Assembly (NCBI RefSeq): GCF_026230105.1
Contig: NC_079476.1
Location: 30,618,559-30,682,558, forward strand
Source of the DNA: Diorhabda sublineata
Taxonomy: Eukaryota; Arthropoda; Insecta; Coleoptera; Chrysomelidae
Reading direction: 5' to 3'
DNA: 64,000 nt
Made by a program: the position numbers and the translations under genes. A model generated the notes under the pieces. That model was not told the origin of the DNA. It was given only the letters and a program-made list of their open reading frames with translations, and did no database searches. Below, piece by piece: positions 35,199-51,000 of the stretch (the first letter of the stretch is position 1; each line of letters opens with the position of its first letter).

Positions 35199-38100
35199 TC
35201 TCATGAATTTGTTTATATATATTCGCAAATCACAATATATTTGTCAAAATTATTTTGATTGCGAATGGCGTTACATTTTTTTAGAAAGCAAACCACAATT
35301 ATTTTCCAGTTATCTATCTAATCTATCATAAAGACGGGGTCAATTGTTTTTGAAACATCCCTTATACCACCTTATAATTGTAATACTTTTTAGACGTTGA
35401 CCAATGCCTTTCAGATTTTTTATATCAATGATATTTACTTTTATATAACCACAATATTTAATGTAAGTCAGATGGAAACAGTGTTGGAAATGAATTTCCG
35501 ATGCTAAGCTTCTGTAGAAACTATTATATTCACCTTTTATTTCTTGAAAGACTAGGTATAGATCACCTAATCTCAAACTATTTCTCAAATGTTCATCATA
35601 GAGATACAATCTATAAAGTATTTGATGCTTCCTTGTTAAAGCAGATGAAATTATTGTTTGAATTAAATAGCTAATGAAAACATGTTTGAATAAATAATGT
35701 CGATATTGTTTGTAAAGGTTATACCACATTAATTAACACACAATCTATGTCATGGTTGTCATTATATATTATTACGTAATTATTCATTGTTCGCCTTGAA
35801 CATATAATCAAATCTATTTGTAGCTTAATTTGAATCTTTTTTTATGATTCTTTCTTTTGAAACTTTAGAGATCTATGATTTTGCTTATTTTCTTCATTTA
35901 CCACGTGTTATTCCATTTAACTAATGAATTTTTGTTCCATAATATTGAGTTGGTACTAGTAAATTATACAACTGGTAAGGAACAGATGAAAATATAGCTA
36001 TCACCTCTCTGAGTAGTTTGCTTGCAATATAAAATCTGCGGAAATTAATGAAAACCCCAGGTATGAGACAAGTAAAGGCACATAGACAGAGAACCTGTCT
36101 GCCTTACCAATAAATTGCTTTTCTTAAACGGATGCGAAATTTATGTACCTTACTTAATACCTACTTTCATACTTGGGAAAACAGTAAAAACATTAAAGTA
36201 ACTATTACCAATTGAATGATTATTATTAATAGTGAAATTCACATAATTTTTCATGTAGTAATATTAAAAATACCATTACTCCCAGTATCAATATAATTTA
36301 TCAAAAATTGAAATAATCTTAATGAAATATTCTATATCTCAATAAAATAATATTCAATGGAAAGTGTAAGTTCTATCAGAGTCATTCATACATTCATTAT
36401 GACGTTCAATCTCTTTTATTATGGCTAGCACTTTGTGCATCTATAATATTCTTTATTGGCGTAGATTATCCCTCTTGTTCTTTTTGATACAGTTTCTCTG
36501 GTATCTGTTCTGGTTGCTCCAGGTATTTGTAGGTCTGCCTCTTGGGGATAGAGGTATCCATTGTATTATCTTCCTTACCATTTTTATAAGTTTTCTTCTC
36601 ATGATGCGTACGGCCCAATTTATTGTTTGTGCTTTCATATATCTTATCATATAATACTTTTTTTTTAAATTTTTAAAAATTTTTTTGCTCAATTTTTTCT
36701 CTGTAATTAGAAGAGATACAAAAACAAACAGTCAAATTGATGAATTTCTTATAACGATTATTTTGCTTCGTTTATTTTTTTTTAGCGTGAAACCAAATTA
36801 ATCTGTTACTATAGTACAAGGATTGCTTATCCACAGCCCTTTGACACTTTATTAATAAAATGTTGTTCTAACATAATATATATATAGCAGTATAAGCAGT
36901 ATAAAGCAGATAGAAAGAAAGAATTCAAAATCAAAACATTAACACTCATTAAAAATTTTTTTTTTCTATTGTTGACAGTTGGGGGATAGACAATTAAAAA
37001 TTACTTCAAGTAGAGATAAGAAACTCAAAAAGAATGCAAAAGTTGGCAGTTATTAGATTTATTTTCATTTCATTATCTGCAAAGGGGTAGTCTTTAAAGG
37101 TTGAATAATCAAAATCAATAATCAATTAAATTTTATCAAATTGTTATGAATTTTTTACAATAAAAATGAAATTTCGATGTTTTAAATCGTTAAAAGATTT
37201 CTTCCTATATTATTTTCATTAGAAGCGTAGATTTAAAAATTTTTAAGGGTTGATACTCCAAAATATATAATTTTTCTATTATACAATATGTTAAGATATT
37301 TATGCTGCATAAAGGAAGAACATTTGAATTGAAAAAAAGTAGGAAAAACTATAATATTGGTATTTTTCGATAAGGGGTAGTTTTCACCTCTGAAAATCAA
37401 TTTACACACCTTGCGACCATGTAGATCTTGATATGGAGGGTAAGATGAGGTTCTTTCCAAATTTTCACGAAAATCGGAACTGCATTAAGAAATTCGGAGG
37501 TTTGACACCATTTTGAGCTTGAATGCCTGCACTATAATTGTGGATCGCCCTGAAATCATTTTTTCAGTCTTCCAGTTTGCTTTCTGCAAATGATTTGAAT
37601 TTTTTATTTATTAATGTGGTGAGTATGTAATGTTAAGAAGTGTTATGTTATCAGAGTACGAATTTAAATATTTAATAAATTTCTCTGATCTTTTAGTAGT
37701 GACAAATATTTAAAAATGACCAGTAACTAACAAATTTTTTGTTGACTTTAGTTAATTCTCTTGATTCTCCATATATGAGAATAATTATAAACTCCTTAGT
37801 ACCCATAAAAATGGCAGAATTGCTTACACAATCAATATTAATGGAATTTTATCATTGTTACCCTACTAGAAACTAGAAAAATTGCAAACAATGACGCAAG
37901 AGAAATGCCGATAAGTTCAATTTTGAGAAAAAGATTTAAATGAGAATCTTCTAGGATTCTGTTTCTTATCAGCTTTTTTCATCATGGATTGATATTACAA
38001 ATTTTTAGTTTCATTTAATATTTTTCATTTCATTCAATATTTTAAATTAATATTGACTATGGAAGAGCGTGTAAACAAAAATTTAATAAGGAGGCAAGTT

Positions 38101-41100
38101 CTTAGAATAATTGCTATTATTGAGAACTGGCGCAGTCAGAGGTACGTTGCCAATATACTAGAAAATAAATTAATCAGTCAACTGGGTTGTCTAGGATTGG
38201 CCTTTAAGCAACTATATGTGCAAAAAATGGATTTTTGAGACAACAAGAACAAGTCATGCAACAGCAAGAAGGTCCTATATGAAAGTTACTTTACGAAATG
38301 TGAGAAATTCAGATTCGCTCTTGAATTTTTAAGATTGAGGCAATGTACTTTTCACGGACGATAAGATCTTCAAAAAATTTTGGAGAGTGTATCATGTTGT
38401 CACGTTGATTATATTTTACAAAAACTCACATACCGTGTACCAAATTTTTTAAGTGAAAAATTTTTATTTCTTTAAATTTAATCCAATTTTCCCCCTATCG
38501 TCATATTTTGGGCTCCCCTGTACGTCTCTCCTCTGGAATGGTTCTTATGCAGAGCACCCTGTATATTCCAAGCATATATTACTTTCTTCACTAGATTTGC
38601 GCTATTAATATCTTCCTGTCCACATTTCTTCGCTCACCAAATGTAGAACTATGCGACTTACTGACAATAAAAGCTACGACAAAATAGATGAAAGCCACTC
38701 CAAAAGAAGCTTTACAGAAATTATTCCAAATATGGATTGAACATTGGGATAAGTACTTTGATGCATATCACTTGAATTGTAACTTTTTACTTTGTTTTTA
38801 ATGAAATAACTCTCAATATTTTGTAATTTCTCCTCGTTAATGTATAAGGTATAGACGTGACAAAATTTTTCTCAATATTAGCAATATATTATTCTGCAAG
38901 TGATGCAAGCTATGATAAAAACGTTAAATAATTGCAGTGCTGCAATTTAATCAGTCATTTTGATACATTTAAGCCTATGTATTTTTTATAGGACTATGGG
39001 GTATGCCAAAATATGCAGGAACAATTGCGGGTGTCGATAAATTTGATGCATCGTATTTTGGAGTTCATCCTAAGCAAGCGACATTTATGGATCCCAGGCA
39101 TAGAATGGTTTTGGAAGCAGTACACGAAAGTATAATTGATGCTGGTTACAATCCCTCCGAACTAAGAGGTGGTAGAATAGGTAATCATATATTTTCTTAC
39201 TATAATGATTATACTTAACACATTATGAATAAAATTAATGTAGATTTACGATTGTCAATCGATGTAAGTAATTGATCAAAAGTAAGAAATTACTTTTCTG
39301 GCTAAGCCAAATGTTGAATTATATCTGTTATGATGAACGTGACCCCCTTCGACTTATTTGTCGACTACGGTATCTGTATAATTCCTAATTGTGAGGGAAG
39401 ATCTAGCACCACTCTGGAGACACATACCAAAAAATGAAACATTTAGATTTTGATATGATATCTAAGTTTAATCTCAAGAAAAGTATCATAGATATAATTA
39501 TTTTCCACTTTGAAATTTTCATTATATTATTCTTATTTAGTCTCTGATTCGAACCATAAGCATTTTAAATGGATGATTACGAATGTCTATGTAGTGTGTT
39601 CGACGGAATAAATAATTCTACACTATTATCTGAACGCTAGGGCTAACAATTCGTTACTTTTAGAAGGTACTGTTTGTTTAACTCGATATAATTTATGGTG
39701 TAGATTTTTAGACAGTTGAACATGCCTAGGAAACTAGAAAGAGACATTCTGAAGAAAATTATCATAAATTGTGATTATTTGTTGAAAATACTTACAAGGA
39801 GTATTAAAACACGATCAGACATTTCTTATTGAACTGCATACTGTCGAACATTGTACAAAAATTTAGTTGGTTGGCCTACAACTCATCAAATTGAATAAAA
39901 AAAACTGTAATAAATGTTGGAAGTGGGCACCTTGAACTTCCACACAATTCCGGAGTCTACGGAAGATATTTCTTTACACTTTGAAGAGCATTCCATGTTT
40001 TTTTATGTATTTTAATCATTATTTTCTTCTAAGATTTTCTTTATGCCAATAATATGATCTTCGATTGTTTGTAGTACAAATGCTTACTTGTTTATTCATT
40101 AGTTCTCTAAAAATGTTTGATTGTGATTTAATACTAAGTATTTTCAATAAATACAATTTATGATAATTTTATTCAGAATATCTTTTTATGGTGAATGGTT
40201 TCCTTGGCGTGTACGACGATCTAAAAATCTACATATATATCAAACCATCGAGTTAAACGAAGAGTAAATTGCTATGTTCAGATTGTACAGGTTGTCCCTT
40301 TAAAAGTTACGGCTCAGCCCAATGATTAACAAGCCCCATGTATAATTTAGAAAATATACTTAAATCTCGTAAGTTTCGATTTCGCAACTTTAAAGGCATA
40401 TAACTCAGAAACTAGGGGTCATATGAGAAAAGTTTTTTCACATTATTTCACCGTGACCTACTCACTTCCGAATTTTTTGGATCAAGTCCTAGAACTATTA
40501 TTGAAAAGTTTTAATCGAAGTTTTTCCACGTTTCTCATTTCATAGGAATAGTTTTAAATTGGAAATGTACTAGATAGATCTTATTTGTTTCAGTCATATA
40601 TTAGGTATGTCTATAGAAGTACTTTTATTATTAATTCATAAAATATTTCATGATTTAATTGCATTTGATGTCATTATACCCATTTTGAACCAGATCTTAC
40701 GAATTCAGGGTAATTTCAGTTTGTCCATCTTAATTTATATGAGTACTAGAAAGTGAACTGCTTTTAATTGTCATTTGAAAACAACCTTTAATTCTTATAT
40801 TAGGTTCATTTTCAGTTCTTTGTTTATTACCAGTGAAGAATCATTATATAAATAAATGAGGAATATTTCATTTCTATTATTGATTTATCAAAAAGTTAAT
40901 GATTATTCATTTTTTTATAGGTGTTTATGTTGGAATTGCAAATTGTTCAAAATTCAACAGATATAGTAAAATGCCGAATACTAATGGATACACTAACATC
41001 GGATTGTGCCTAGCTCTTGCAGCAAATCGAATTTCCTATTCTTTTGACTTCAAAGGTCCAAGTTTCGTAGTGGATACTGCATGTTCTAGCAGTACAACTG

Positions 41101-44100
41101 GGTTTGTTTGTGCTATCAAAGATATGATGTTGGATGAAATTGATGGTGCTATAGTATGTGGAACACATTTAATTCAAGAACCTTTCGAAACATTAGAATT
41201 CTGCAAGTAAGTTTACAATTTGTGATCGAAAAGAATTTTTAACAACGTTCAATAAGCATAGAAACAAAAATCTATCAATTTGTAACATTTTAAGTTTTTC
41301 AAACTATTTAATTTAAGAAGCAAATCAAATTTCAAGGATCACAGTTCTACATATTTATAATTGTTTGGTTGTGAAACTTTTTCCAAAAATAAGCAACTGA
41401 AGTGAATAAGAAATTGTTTTAAACCTACTAAAAAAATTGAAAATATCATGTCTTTGTTATTCAATAAGTGATTGGTGTTTTTATTGCACTTAAATATAAA
41501 TTTTAAATAACATTAAATTTAAAGTTCATCTTATTTGTTACTTCATTTCGATATGATCTATTAAAGCCGTATGGTGTATAATTCGCATGGAGTGCAGATT
41601 TTCCAATTCATATTCGATGGAAATGAATATTATTAACTAAGTAAATGCGATCTAAATTTCCTCTGAACACACTGTTTAATACCATTACAAACTCTATAAC
41701 AAAAATATTATTTTTTACAACCGAACATCATTCTTGGCTTTTTTCTGTATTTTCCACAGGTTGAATATGCTTTCACCAAAAGGTAGATGTAAGGTTTTTT
41801 CCACTACAAGAGATGGGTATGTACGTAGTGAAAGTGTTATTGCGTTCTTTTTGCAAAGAGAAAGTAAAAGTAGGAGAATTTATGCAACTGTATACGGTGT
41901 AAAAAGTAATTCGGATGGATTTAAAAAACAAGGCATAACTTTTCCTTCCTCTGAAGACCAATATAATTTGATGAAGGAATTATATAACTCTATAAATATC
42001 ACTCCTAACGAGATTTCTTTTATTGAAGCTCATGGTACCGGTAAGTATATAAAATAGAATAGAAAATTGAAGAGAGTGGTTTATAGCATAAGAATTAGAA
42101 TAAGTAACAGTAGGAAAATTTTTCATGTTGAGATTTAATGTGATAAATCAGATGGTTCGATTGAAGTGATGATCACATTGAATCTTTATTATAGTGTAGG
42201 AATTAAACAATTATTCGATTTTAGTGCGTAAATATTTTCTATTTCTGGTTTGAGACTCTTCCCTAGGAAGTGGTATTCAGCAACCTCAGTGGAAATAAAA
42301 GAGGAGTATTTTTAAATTATTACCGTTTTGGAATGAAATAGTTGATAAAATTGCCACATTATACGGTCCTCCTTACCATCAGTATGGCGTATCAAAGAAA
42401 ATATTGATTAAAGATGGAATCACCTTATGAAAAAGTACATTGCTCCAAATTTATAAGAATTTTTCAAAATATTTGAGTATAGGTCAGATCCCTCTCGGAG
42501 AAATGATGTTGAACCACCTTGAGGGAAATATGAATTAGTTTTTAAAATAAAAATAATTAGTAGAACTTTGAAAAAAACAATATCAAATTTGTCCTTGGAT
42601 TTTTTTGGAAAGATTTGAAGTATTATAGAAAATATTTTTATGTCTTCGTAGTGATTTATATAATGGAAAAGAATAAATTAAAAATTTTCAAACACGGTTA
42701 TTTCACGTATTTCAAGACACTCCAAAGAATATTTGAAGTACATCAGCCATCAAAGATTTTCTTACATAAGTGTAAATGAAAATTGTAGCAATGGACAAAT
42801 TATTTGAATTGCCAGATCATAATGTAAATATAAAAGCCACCAGTGCTTGAATAATTGTTCCTGATGTCATCATAGTCTGTAGTTCAATTAGATTCTCTCA
42901 AGATAAACCGGTAAATATTAGTATTTGATTCTCTGATAGTCCATATAAGCAAGGTACCAGCCGATTTCCCGTGGAATTTTCATAATCAATCTTAATTGGT
43001 ATGAACGTAGTATTAATAACCTAATATTTATAACCAAAATCTACTCTGAGTCCTCTTGCCCTGGGAGCTAAAGCCACCCCTTCTTGGAGATGAAAATTTA
43101 TTTTATCGTAGATTGATAGATGGACTATTTGTAAGCAAATTTTATTTCACAATTTTTTTTCCTATAGCTGGTACTTTTAACGATTGAAACTGATAAAATT
43201 TTTGGAATGAGCACTGTGAAAAGACTTTTCATAAGACATAAGAGTTGTCTGATTTATAACAAAAGTGAGTTTTTTTTCTTTTTTATAATAATGTAATAAT
43301 TATATCCTTGCCGCCTGAAGTGAAATTAATCGTAATTCACTGGCAATTAACTTTTTATTTATTTATATATTATTAATATGTTCCAAGTCGTTTGACCGGT
43401 TTAGAATGCTTATTATAGAAAAAATAATTGATTAAATTGAACTCTGAATTTCCGTAATCTTGACAAAAAAACATGAATTTTTCTTAAATAAACCAAAGCC
43501 TAATCATGTTCTCAGAAAATGTTTCAAATATTAATTTTCTTGCCAAAGATTTTGAGCTTTAAATATATGAATCATAAAAATTGGAGGGGATACATTGGTT
43601 CAAAGTTTGCATTCGCGTACCAAATGTAGCAATCCCTTTGAGCTGCACCCTTTTCGAAACCGGAGGTTGATATTGATATGACACTGAAGTACTTGAAAAC
43701 CTCTACAAAATGCTTTATCAAAAAAGTTTGCATCTTGAAAATTGAGCGAGCTATTGTCGAAAAGCAACTGCTTTTTTCTCAAAATTTACAAAATACTAAT
43801 TAAAAGTGCAGATGTTTTCAGCGAAAATGAACATAACACATGAAGTAAAGTGGAAGACGAAGAGGATGAAATTCATGAAGGCAGTCCAGCAAAAAGTGAT
43901 GAGGAGTTGTCAGAGCCAATTGAGAAAATTAAGAGCTTTTATGGAAAAAAAGTTTCAAATGGTCGTGTAAGTACATGTATCCACACTAGGTGGCCGACAG
44001 CAACAATTGGTAACGAAATAAGTCCTAGTGAGGTATGGAGCTCATTATTTACTGATGATGTACTAAATAAAATTTTATTATGGACGAATAATAAAATAGA

Positions 44101-45007
44101 AAACCAAATATCCTTCAAGAGCGGATATTCGATACCTTGATATTATTGAACTCAGCTCATTTTTCGGATTGTTGTTTTATTCTGCAGTTTTCGTCTCAAA
44201 TCGTGAACACATTGATAGGATTCTCGCTATAAATGGAACCGAAAGAGAAATTTTTTCATTACGACATGAGCAAAAGCAAATTTGCATTTCTACTTCTATG
44301 ATTACGTTCTGACAATCTCCTAGATCGTGAATCTCAGACACGAGGGAATGTAGTAACGCAATATTATCTATATTTAATAAATTTATTACTAACTCTCAGC
44401 TGTAAATTCACTATTTTTACAATGGGTATATTAAGGTAAACGCTCATATGATTTGGGTTAAAAGAAGATCAAAGGAAGTTTCTGATTCCGACCCAAGCAG
44501 TTTTACGATTAATAAAATCTACTCGTGTACTACGTGTACTACGATACAAATCGTAACGTTATGGCATACAACTGATTCTCATCCATTGAACCAGTTGACC
44601 AATCAAAAAACCGAGGCCTTACGTATATTGGTACATTGAAAAAATCAAAAAGAGGAATATACGTTGCGTATCAATCATTTGAAAACAATGGAAAACTAGA
44701 AGAAGCAGATTTTTTTAAAGTACTAGCCGATGAGAGGCTAGGCCCTATTTGGTAAGACAAATGAATAATTCAAGAATTCTTCGTGCTATTCGATGCAGCC
44801 TCACCAGAATTTTAAAAATCCCCGAAGCTCACTGGAAAACGTCGATGAAAAGAAATTACAATTACAAGAAAAAACAATTTGATTAGAATGTTTTTCAAAA
44901 TTGTATCGAAACTGTAAGCACAATTATTGATATTTTCAAGTGCTGCATCTTTTCGAAAAACTTATGGACTAGTATTGTTTATTGCTTTTTTGTTAATTTC
45001 CTTAAAT

Positions 45008-45050
<43 letters not shown>

Positions 45051-48000
45051 TAAATTATTAAAAAAAATAACATTAGACTCCATATTTCATTTCTGATTTA
45101 TAATATTATAGTGAAATTGTATTATATCATTTTTCAAATATAAGGAACATATTTTTTAACGCCAAATATGTTGGTGGTCACCATGTCTTCACCCCAATAT
45201 AAAAATCACTAACAGTTCCAGATATTTTAATTTAACTGTTCTACCTAATCAAAAATTTAAAAAAAATTGTATGTTATACTCATTTCCTAAAAAAACCGTG
45301 CTAGTGTCTTTTAAAATACGTGAAATTTATAAGTTAGAAAATTTTTAATTTATTATATATTTCATTATATAAATCACAGCGAAGACTCAAAAATATCTTG
45401 TATAATACTTTTGAAGTGTATTTAATGGTTGCAAAAAATTTGATGAAATACTATTTCACGCATTGGTCTGATGACTTAGGGGAGAAATAATAATGGTAAA
45501 AACATCAACATACATTCATCTGTAAGCGAATAGGTGTGTGTAGCTCCCATTTATGTCTAGTGATTGGTTAGTAATCTAGCAATTCTGGAGAAAAAGAAAA
45601 CGAAGGAGCTCGCAGATACAACAAGTGTGAGTGAAAGGAAAGAATTTATTTTTCTCAAATATGATTATACAGAAATATGTTCAAGACAACTATATTTTTT
45701 CTGGTGAAAAAAAGCTTACTCAATGAATACACGAAAATATTTTTTTTGTTCCATTGATCAAAGAAGCACTTTAATTGGGTTCAAAACTAGACAAGTGTTC
45801 TTGAAAATACGTTATTTCAAGAGAGAAATATAGTAATACTAGTTAGGTGGATCTCTTATCGAGGATCTATTGATCGATAGTATTTAGATTATACGAAGTT
45901 TACCGGAATATCTAATTTAATATTTAATAATTACATTTCAATAGGTACCACAGCTGGTGATATCGAAGAATGTCTGGCAATAAAAAAGTTTTTAAGCGAT
46001 CAACGGAAAAAACCGTTACTAATAGGATCTGTCAAGTCAAATATGGGTCATTCTGAAATTTCATCTGGATTGTGCTCCCTGGTGAAAGTAATAATTGCCA
46101 TGGAAACGGGAATTATACCAGCAAATCTTCACGCAGAGTCATTGGATAAAACCCTTCCCGGTATCAAAGAAGATAAACTTGTAGTGAGTATATGAACATA
46201 TTGTTTGACAATTTAAAAAAAAAAGATAGCTGAGCGCAGAAGAAACAGAATAAAATTTAGAATATGACACATTGATAAAATTAAAGTACGTTGAAGTATG
46301 ATGTGTATACTCTAAAGGTTACTTTTGTTAGGTTGTAACAGCAAACACCGAAATAGATCTGGGTATAGTTGGAGTAAACTGTTTTGGATTTGGAGGATCT
46401 AATACACATATGGTTTTGGATTCGAACAAAAAAAAGAAGCAATTAAGAAATTACAAAACATACAAAAATCGTCTGGTACATGTATCCGGCAGAACTGAAG
46501 AAGCTGTGAATTATTTTCTAGACGAAATCGAGAAAAACCAAAATGATCCCGAATTCCTAGCCTTAGTCGACGAAATTCACAAACTTAATGTTGATGGTCA
46601 TAATTATAGAGGGTAAGTATAATAACTATATAATTATTTCACCTTGCACCCTTATAAGGTTGTTGGGTAGTGTTTGATATTCAGTTTCAGTTCACTTTGT
46701 CTGCTTCCTAATTTTTATCATTTATGACTTTTATAACTGTTGTCAATTCTCCTGGTTTTGTTTTCAATTTTTTTTAGAGGTTACTTCATGGTGCAAGTTT
46801 CTATCACGTGAGTGATTTATAACAACTTTCTCTTTTCCAGTGAAATATTTATCTGTTATCAAGGAGTATGTATTCCACGGTCTGTTGTATTTTATACTCC
46901 AGTTTTTTGTCTTCCAACGTTGCCTCAGTGAATCCAAACATTTGAAAAATCAGACTTTTGTTATATTTACCTCTCAATTCATGTGAATAGCAGCAAAACT
47001 CCAGTTATACTCTTTTGTTTAATTTTGTTTTTAGGTATATGGTGCTGGGAGATCATCCAGTTAGAGAGATTGGACGATTCAATAAACGAAGACCAATTTG
47101 GTTTGTTTATGCTGGAATGGGTTCACATTGGTTAAAAATGGGAAGAGATCTATTGAATATTGCTGTTTTTAGAAGCACAATCAACCGATGTGCTAAAGCT
47201 CTAGAGCCCTATGGTATTGATTTGATGCATACCATTACCAGCGATGATTCTAAAGTTTTAGACAACATTTCAAATTGCTTAGCTGCAATCGGTGCCATTG
47301 AAATTGCATTAACAGACGTTCTAAAGTCGTTAAATATATGTCCAGATGGTATGTGTGGACATTCATTAGGAGAAGTCGGTGAGTGTTGTTCAAATTCTAC
47401 CGTGCTAACTAAGCTTTTGATGGATCACTAACTTCAAAGTGTAAAAAATGAAAATTATGATCAAAGTTTGGAGATACGTAGTGTGGTCCATGAGTTCCTG
47501 GCCTAGTCAATAAGGTGCGTTCGCAAGAATTTTGCACACTTCAGTGAGAAGTCTTAACAAGCTCAACTTAAATCGAAAACAATATGTAGGCTGCTTACGG
47601 TGACTTGTGTCCATCAATTAGTAGAAGAAATTGTTATAAATGTCGCCTAAATTTCTGACTCCACCGCAAAAGCAGCAACGAGTAAAATGTTGTGATCGAT
47701 TTTTAGAGCTTTGCTGAGAGAACCAAGAAACTGTAATCCGATCAATTGTAACGGGTTATGAAACTATGGCCTTTTACTATGATCCAACGTCCAAAGGGAT
47801 TCGATGGAGTGGCATAGGGAAGGAGAGCGCGTGCCAGAAAAAGCAAATGCCACGAATAGCGCTGAAAAATTGATGGCTACAATTTTTTCGAACAGTAAGA
47901 GTATCCTTTTGATTGACATCGACATGGATTTACAGAGATGGAACATCATCATATAGCCCTGATCTGGCCCCGTCCGACTATTTTCCCTTTGCAGCTCTGG

Positions 48001-51000
48001 AGCCGAGTTAAGGGGTAAAATATTTAACGGCGACGATAAAATTAAACAAGCGGTGTACAAACTTTTTTACTCTAAAGACGCATAATATTTTTATACTGGC
48101 ATAGAAGTTTTATTAAAATGTTATGAAAAGTTTAGGAACTGCAGGGAAATAATGGGGAAATATACTGAAAAATAGTAATAGTTTTTTTCGGTTTATATAT
48201 GGATTATATAGGACATGATTACTCTAAGTAATAGCCACCCAAATCCTTACTAGAGCACTCTTGTGTACATACTCTACTAGATGATATCGAGTTGTTTATC
48301 ATGATAGCGTCTTATTTTTTGAAGACTCTTATGTGAAAAGAATCGCGATTGGTGACTGAATAACATATTAAGCCATTCTGATTTTGATTGCTGCCGTTCT
48401 CTTCAATAATTTCAGCGTAAAAGCTGATAATAGTCAAAGAAAGCGTCATCATAGTCTACGCATAGTAACAGTTCTATCGTCATCTGAAAACCATTGGGGA
48501 ACAGATAAAACATCTATTTGTTTATGGTGTTTTGTAAAAAATAGGAGAAAATAGTAGAACATGAAACTTCGTCTCTCGATATCGTCGAGAAATCAAGGTC
48601 AATAAATTATTTATTCTGAGTATAATAGTATTATTAATGAAAAAGGATATGAGTGTGGGTAGGAATAGAGAAGATTTATAGATAATGGTGCATAATGGTC
48701 TGAAATTTGTCTGTGACACCTTCAAAACTACAAAGAGAAGAAATACAAAATATGAATAAGAGCCTATCCGCTCTAGCAAATATGCTCGGGGTTGATTGAG
48801 TTTTAGGTTTAATGTATCAAGCTGAATCTCTTGAGCAAATGTGGTCTTAAATTTGATGTATTACCAAGTAACGAATCCTGTTTATTGTTTCCAATAGATC
48901 AATCGGGTAATAACGTATTACTTCTAGGTTTTTAAAAATGTATGTTTGTTATCTTATTCTGGGTAAATTTACATGTTTCAAAACAATTTTCGATGAAAAT
49001 AATAATACCATCATTTATTTTTAAGGTTGCGCATACGCAGATGGACAAATAACGCCGGAACAAGCGGTATTGTTAGCTTATGCACGAGGATATAGTTCCG
49101 AGAAGAGCAACATCATTCCAGGACAGATGGCTGCAGTAGGTTTATCTAAAGAAGAATTGAAAAAAATATTACCCGAAGGAATATATATTGCCTGCCAAAA
49201 TTCCAAAAATAGTCTAACAATATCAGGTCCAGCCGAAGATATACAATCTTTAGTTGAAAAATTGTCGGCGCAGGGTGTTTTTACTCGATTAGTCAAATCG
49301 TCTGGAATACCTTTCCACACCCGATACTTGAAAGAAGCAGGTGATTTATTGTACAAATTCTGTGATAATGTATTAAAAGATCCTAAACCAAGAAGTAAAA
49401 GATGGATATCTAGTTCAGTTCCTCCAAACTTAGAAAATGAAGAGTGGGCTCAATTGAATTGCGCCGAGTACCACAGAAATAATTTCTGTAGTCCCGTTTT
49501 GTTTGATCAAGTATATGATCATATACCCGAAGATGCAATTATGATAGAAATTGCTCCTCATGGTTTGCTCCAAGCAATCTTGAAAAGGGCGACGGATCCT
49601 AACGTTACTCATATCCCTCTTACCAATCGCTCGACGGACGATAATGAAAAATTCTTCTTATCAGCAATTGGAAAGTAAGTTCAATTAAACTAACGAAAAA
49701 ACTTAAGTACCCATATCCGTTCGTAAAATGTTAATAATTGTTGTTAGATATATTAATAACTTTTCATTAAATGATGGATAAGATTCAAAACTTTTCTAAA
49801 AAACTTACTGAGAAAGATGAATTGATGTTGCAAGTATCCCACATTCAACTGTTTAATCTAGGTTCGGTTCTAATAAAGTGGTCAATATTTTCATGAGTTA
49901 TTGCAATCTAAGATACATCAACTTTGCCGTGGACGATGCGGCAAATACAACAGCCTGTGATCAATCCTGTTCCGGGCAAGTATAATTAGAGGCAGATCTG
50001 GCTACTTCCTGAACGCATCTCCGAGCAGAGAGATCTATCTTTCCTCTATCATGAACTAATTCTGTGTTTACCCTTACAGACAACGGATTCTATCACTCTG
50101 TCATAAAAGACCGGATTTCATTGCTAGTTTTACTGTATTCTCTTCATCACTAGTAACGAGATATTCAGCTTTAAGCTAGTGTGGATTCTAGAGATACGAA
50201 CCAAATTGTATTATATATGTGTATGTATGTATATGGGGTATCATATACACTGCGACTCAGAGGATCTATTGTGTCCCCCTTCCTTGCTGCGGTACTGGGG
50301 AGCCCATAATTTACAGCTGATCTGTTAATCCCACTCCGGTTCAGTATGTGAAATGGCTGTAGCTGCCAGAGAGATCTTCGTCTTCTATTTCATGTGCTTC
50401 TAGGTGTAGGGCTCTGGAGATCCAGAGCTTAAAGAAAATTGGTAGCAAGATAAGTTAAGAAGTAAAAATTTTTTGTATTTGTGCATTTTATGTTAGGAAA
50501 TATATTATTACTCAATAGTCTTTTAAAAAAAATTAATATAGTTTTTATCTCTCTTTTCGTTTCTATGGGTTAAACAATTAAATTTGAATTGAATTTGGAG
50601 TAGATTCAAATTTATCGATAAGCAAATGAGAGATTGATATTTTCACTGTTCTCTCAACATTGATGGTAAACTGATACTCAAACTATAAAAGATATTGTCT
50701 ATCGAGATTAGTTTTGTTAAAGACACTTAAATTTCATTAGAAGTCATAATAAAAACTTGTAACTGATTCTATATTGAATATCTTTGATGATTTTAAAATT
50801 TTTCTATTGAAATTGTTTGACTAGACACAATCCTGTTTAGGAATTAAATACATATTAACTATAGAAATGAACACAGCCATAATCATAGAATTTTTTCAGT
50901 GTCCTGATGGGTGTTAATGCGTACGTGATTTGGTTCTCCTTTCGAGAAACCAATTGAATTGTGCTTAATTATACACTTTATTAATACATTATAATATAAT

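Noticed and set aside
35340..35729. 129-codon - strand open frame in FAS intron 1
   Set aside because: No recognisable domain, partner exon or promoter, and biased to Tyr/Ile/Leu as expected for chance frames in AT-rich DNA. Kept only as a note.
47764..48060. 98-codon - strand frame
   Set aside because: It is the antisense shadow of the mariner relic in FAS intron 7.
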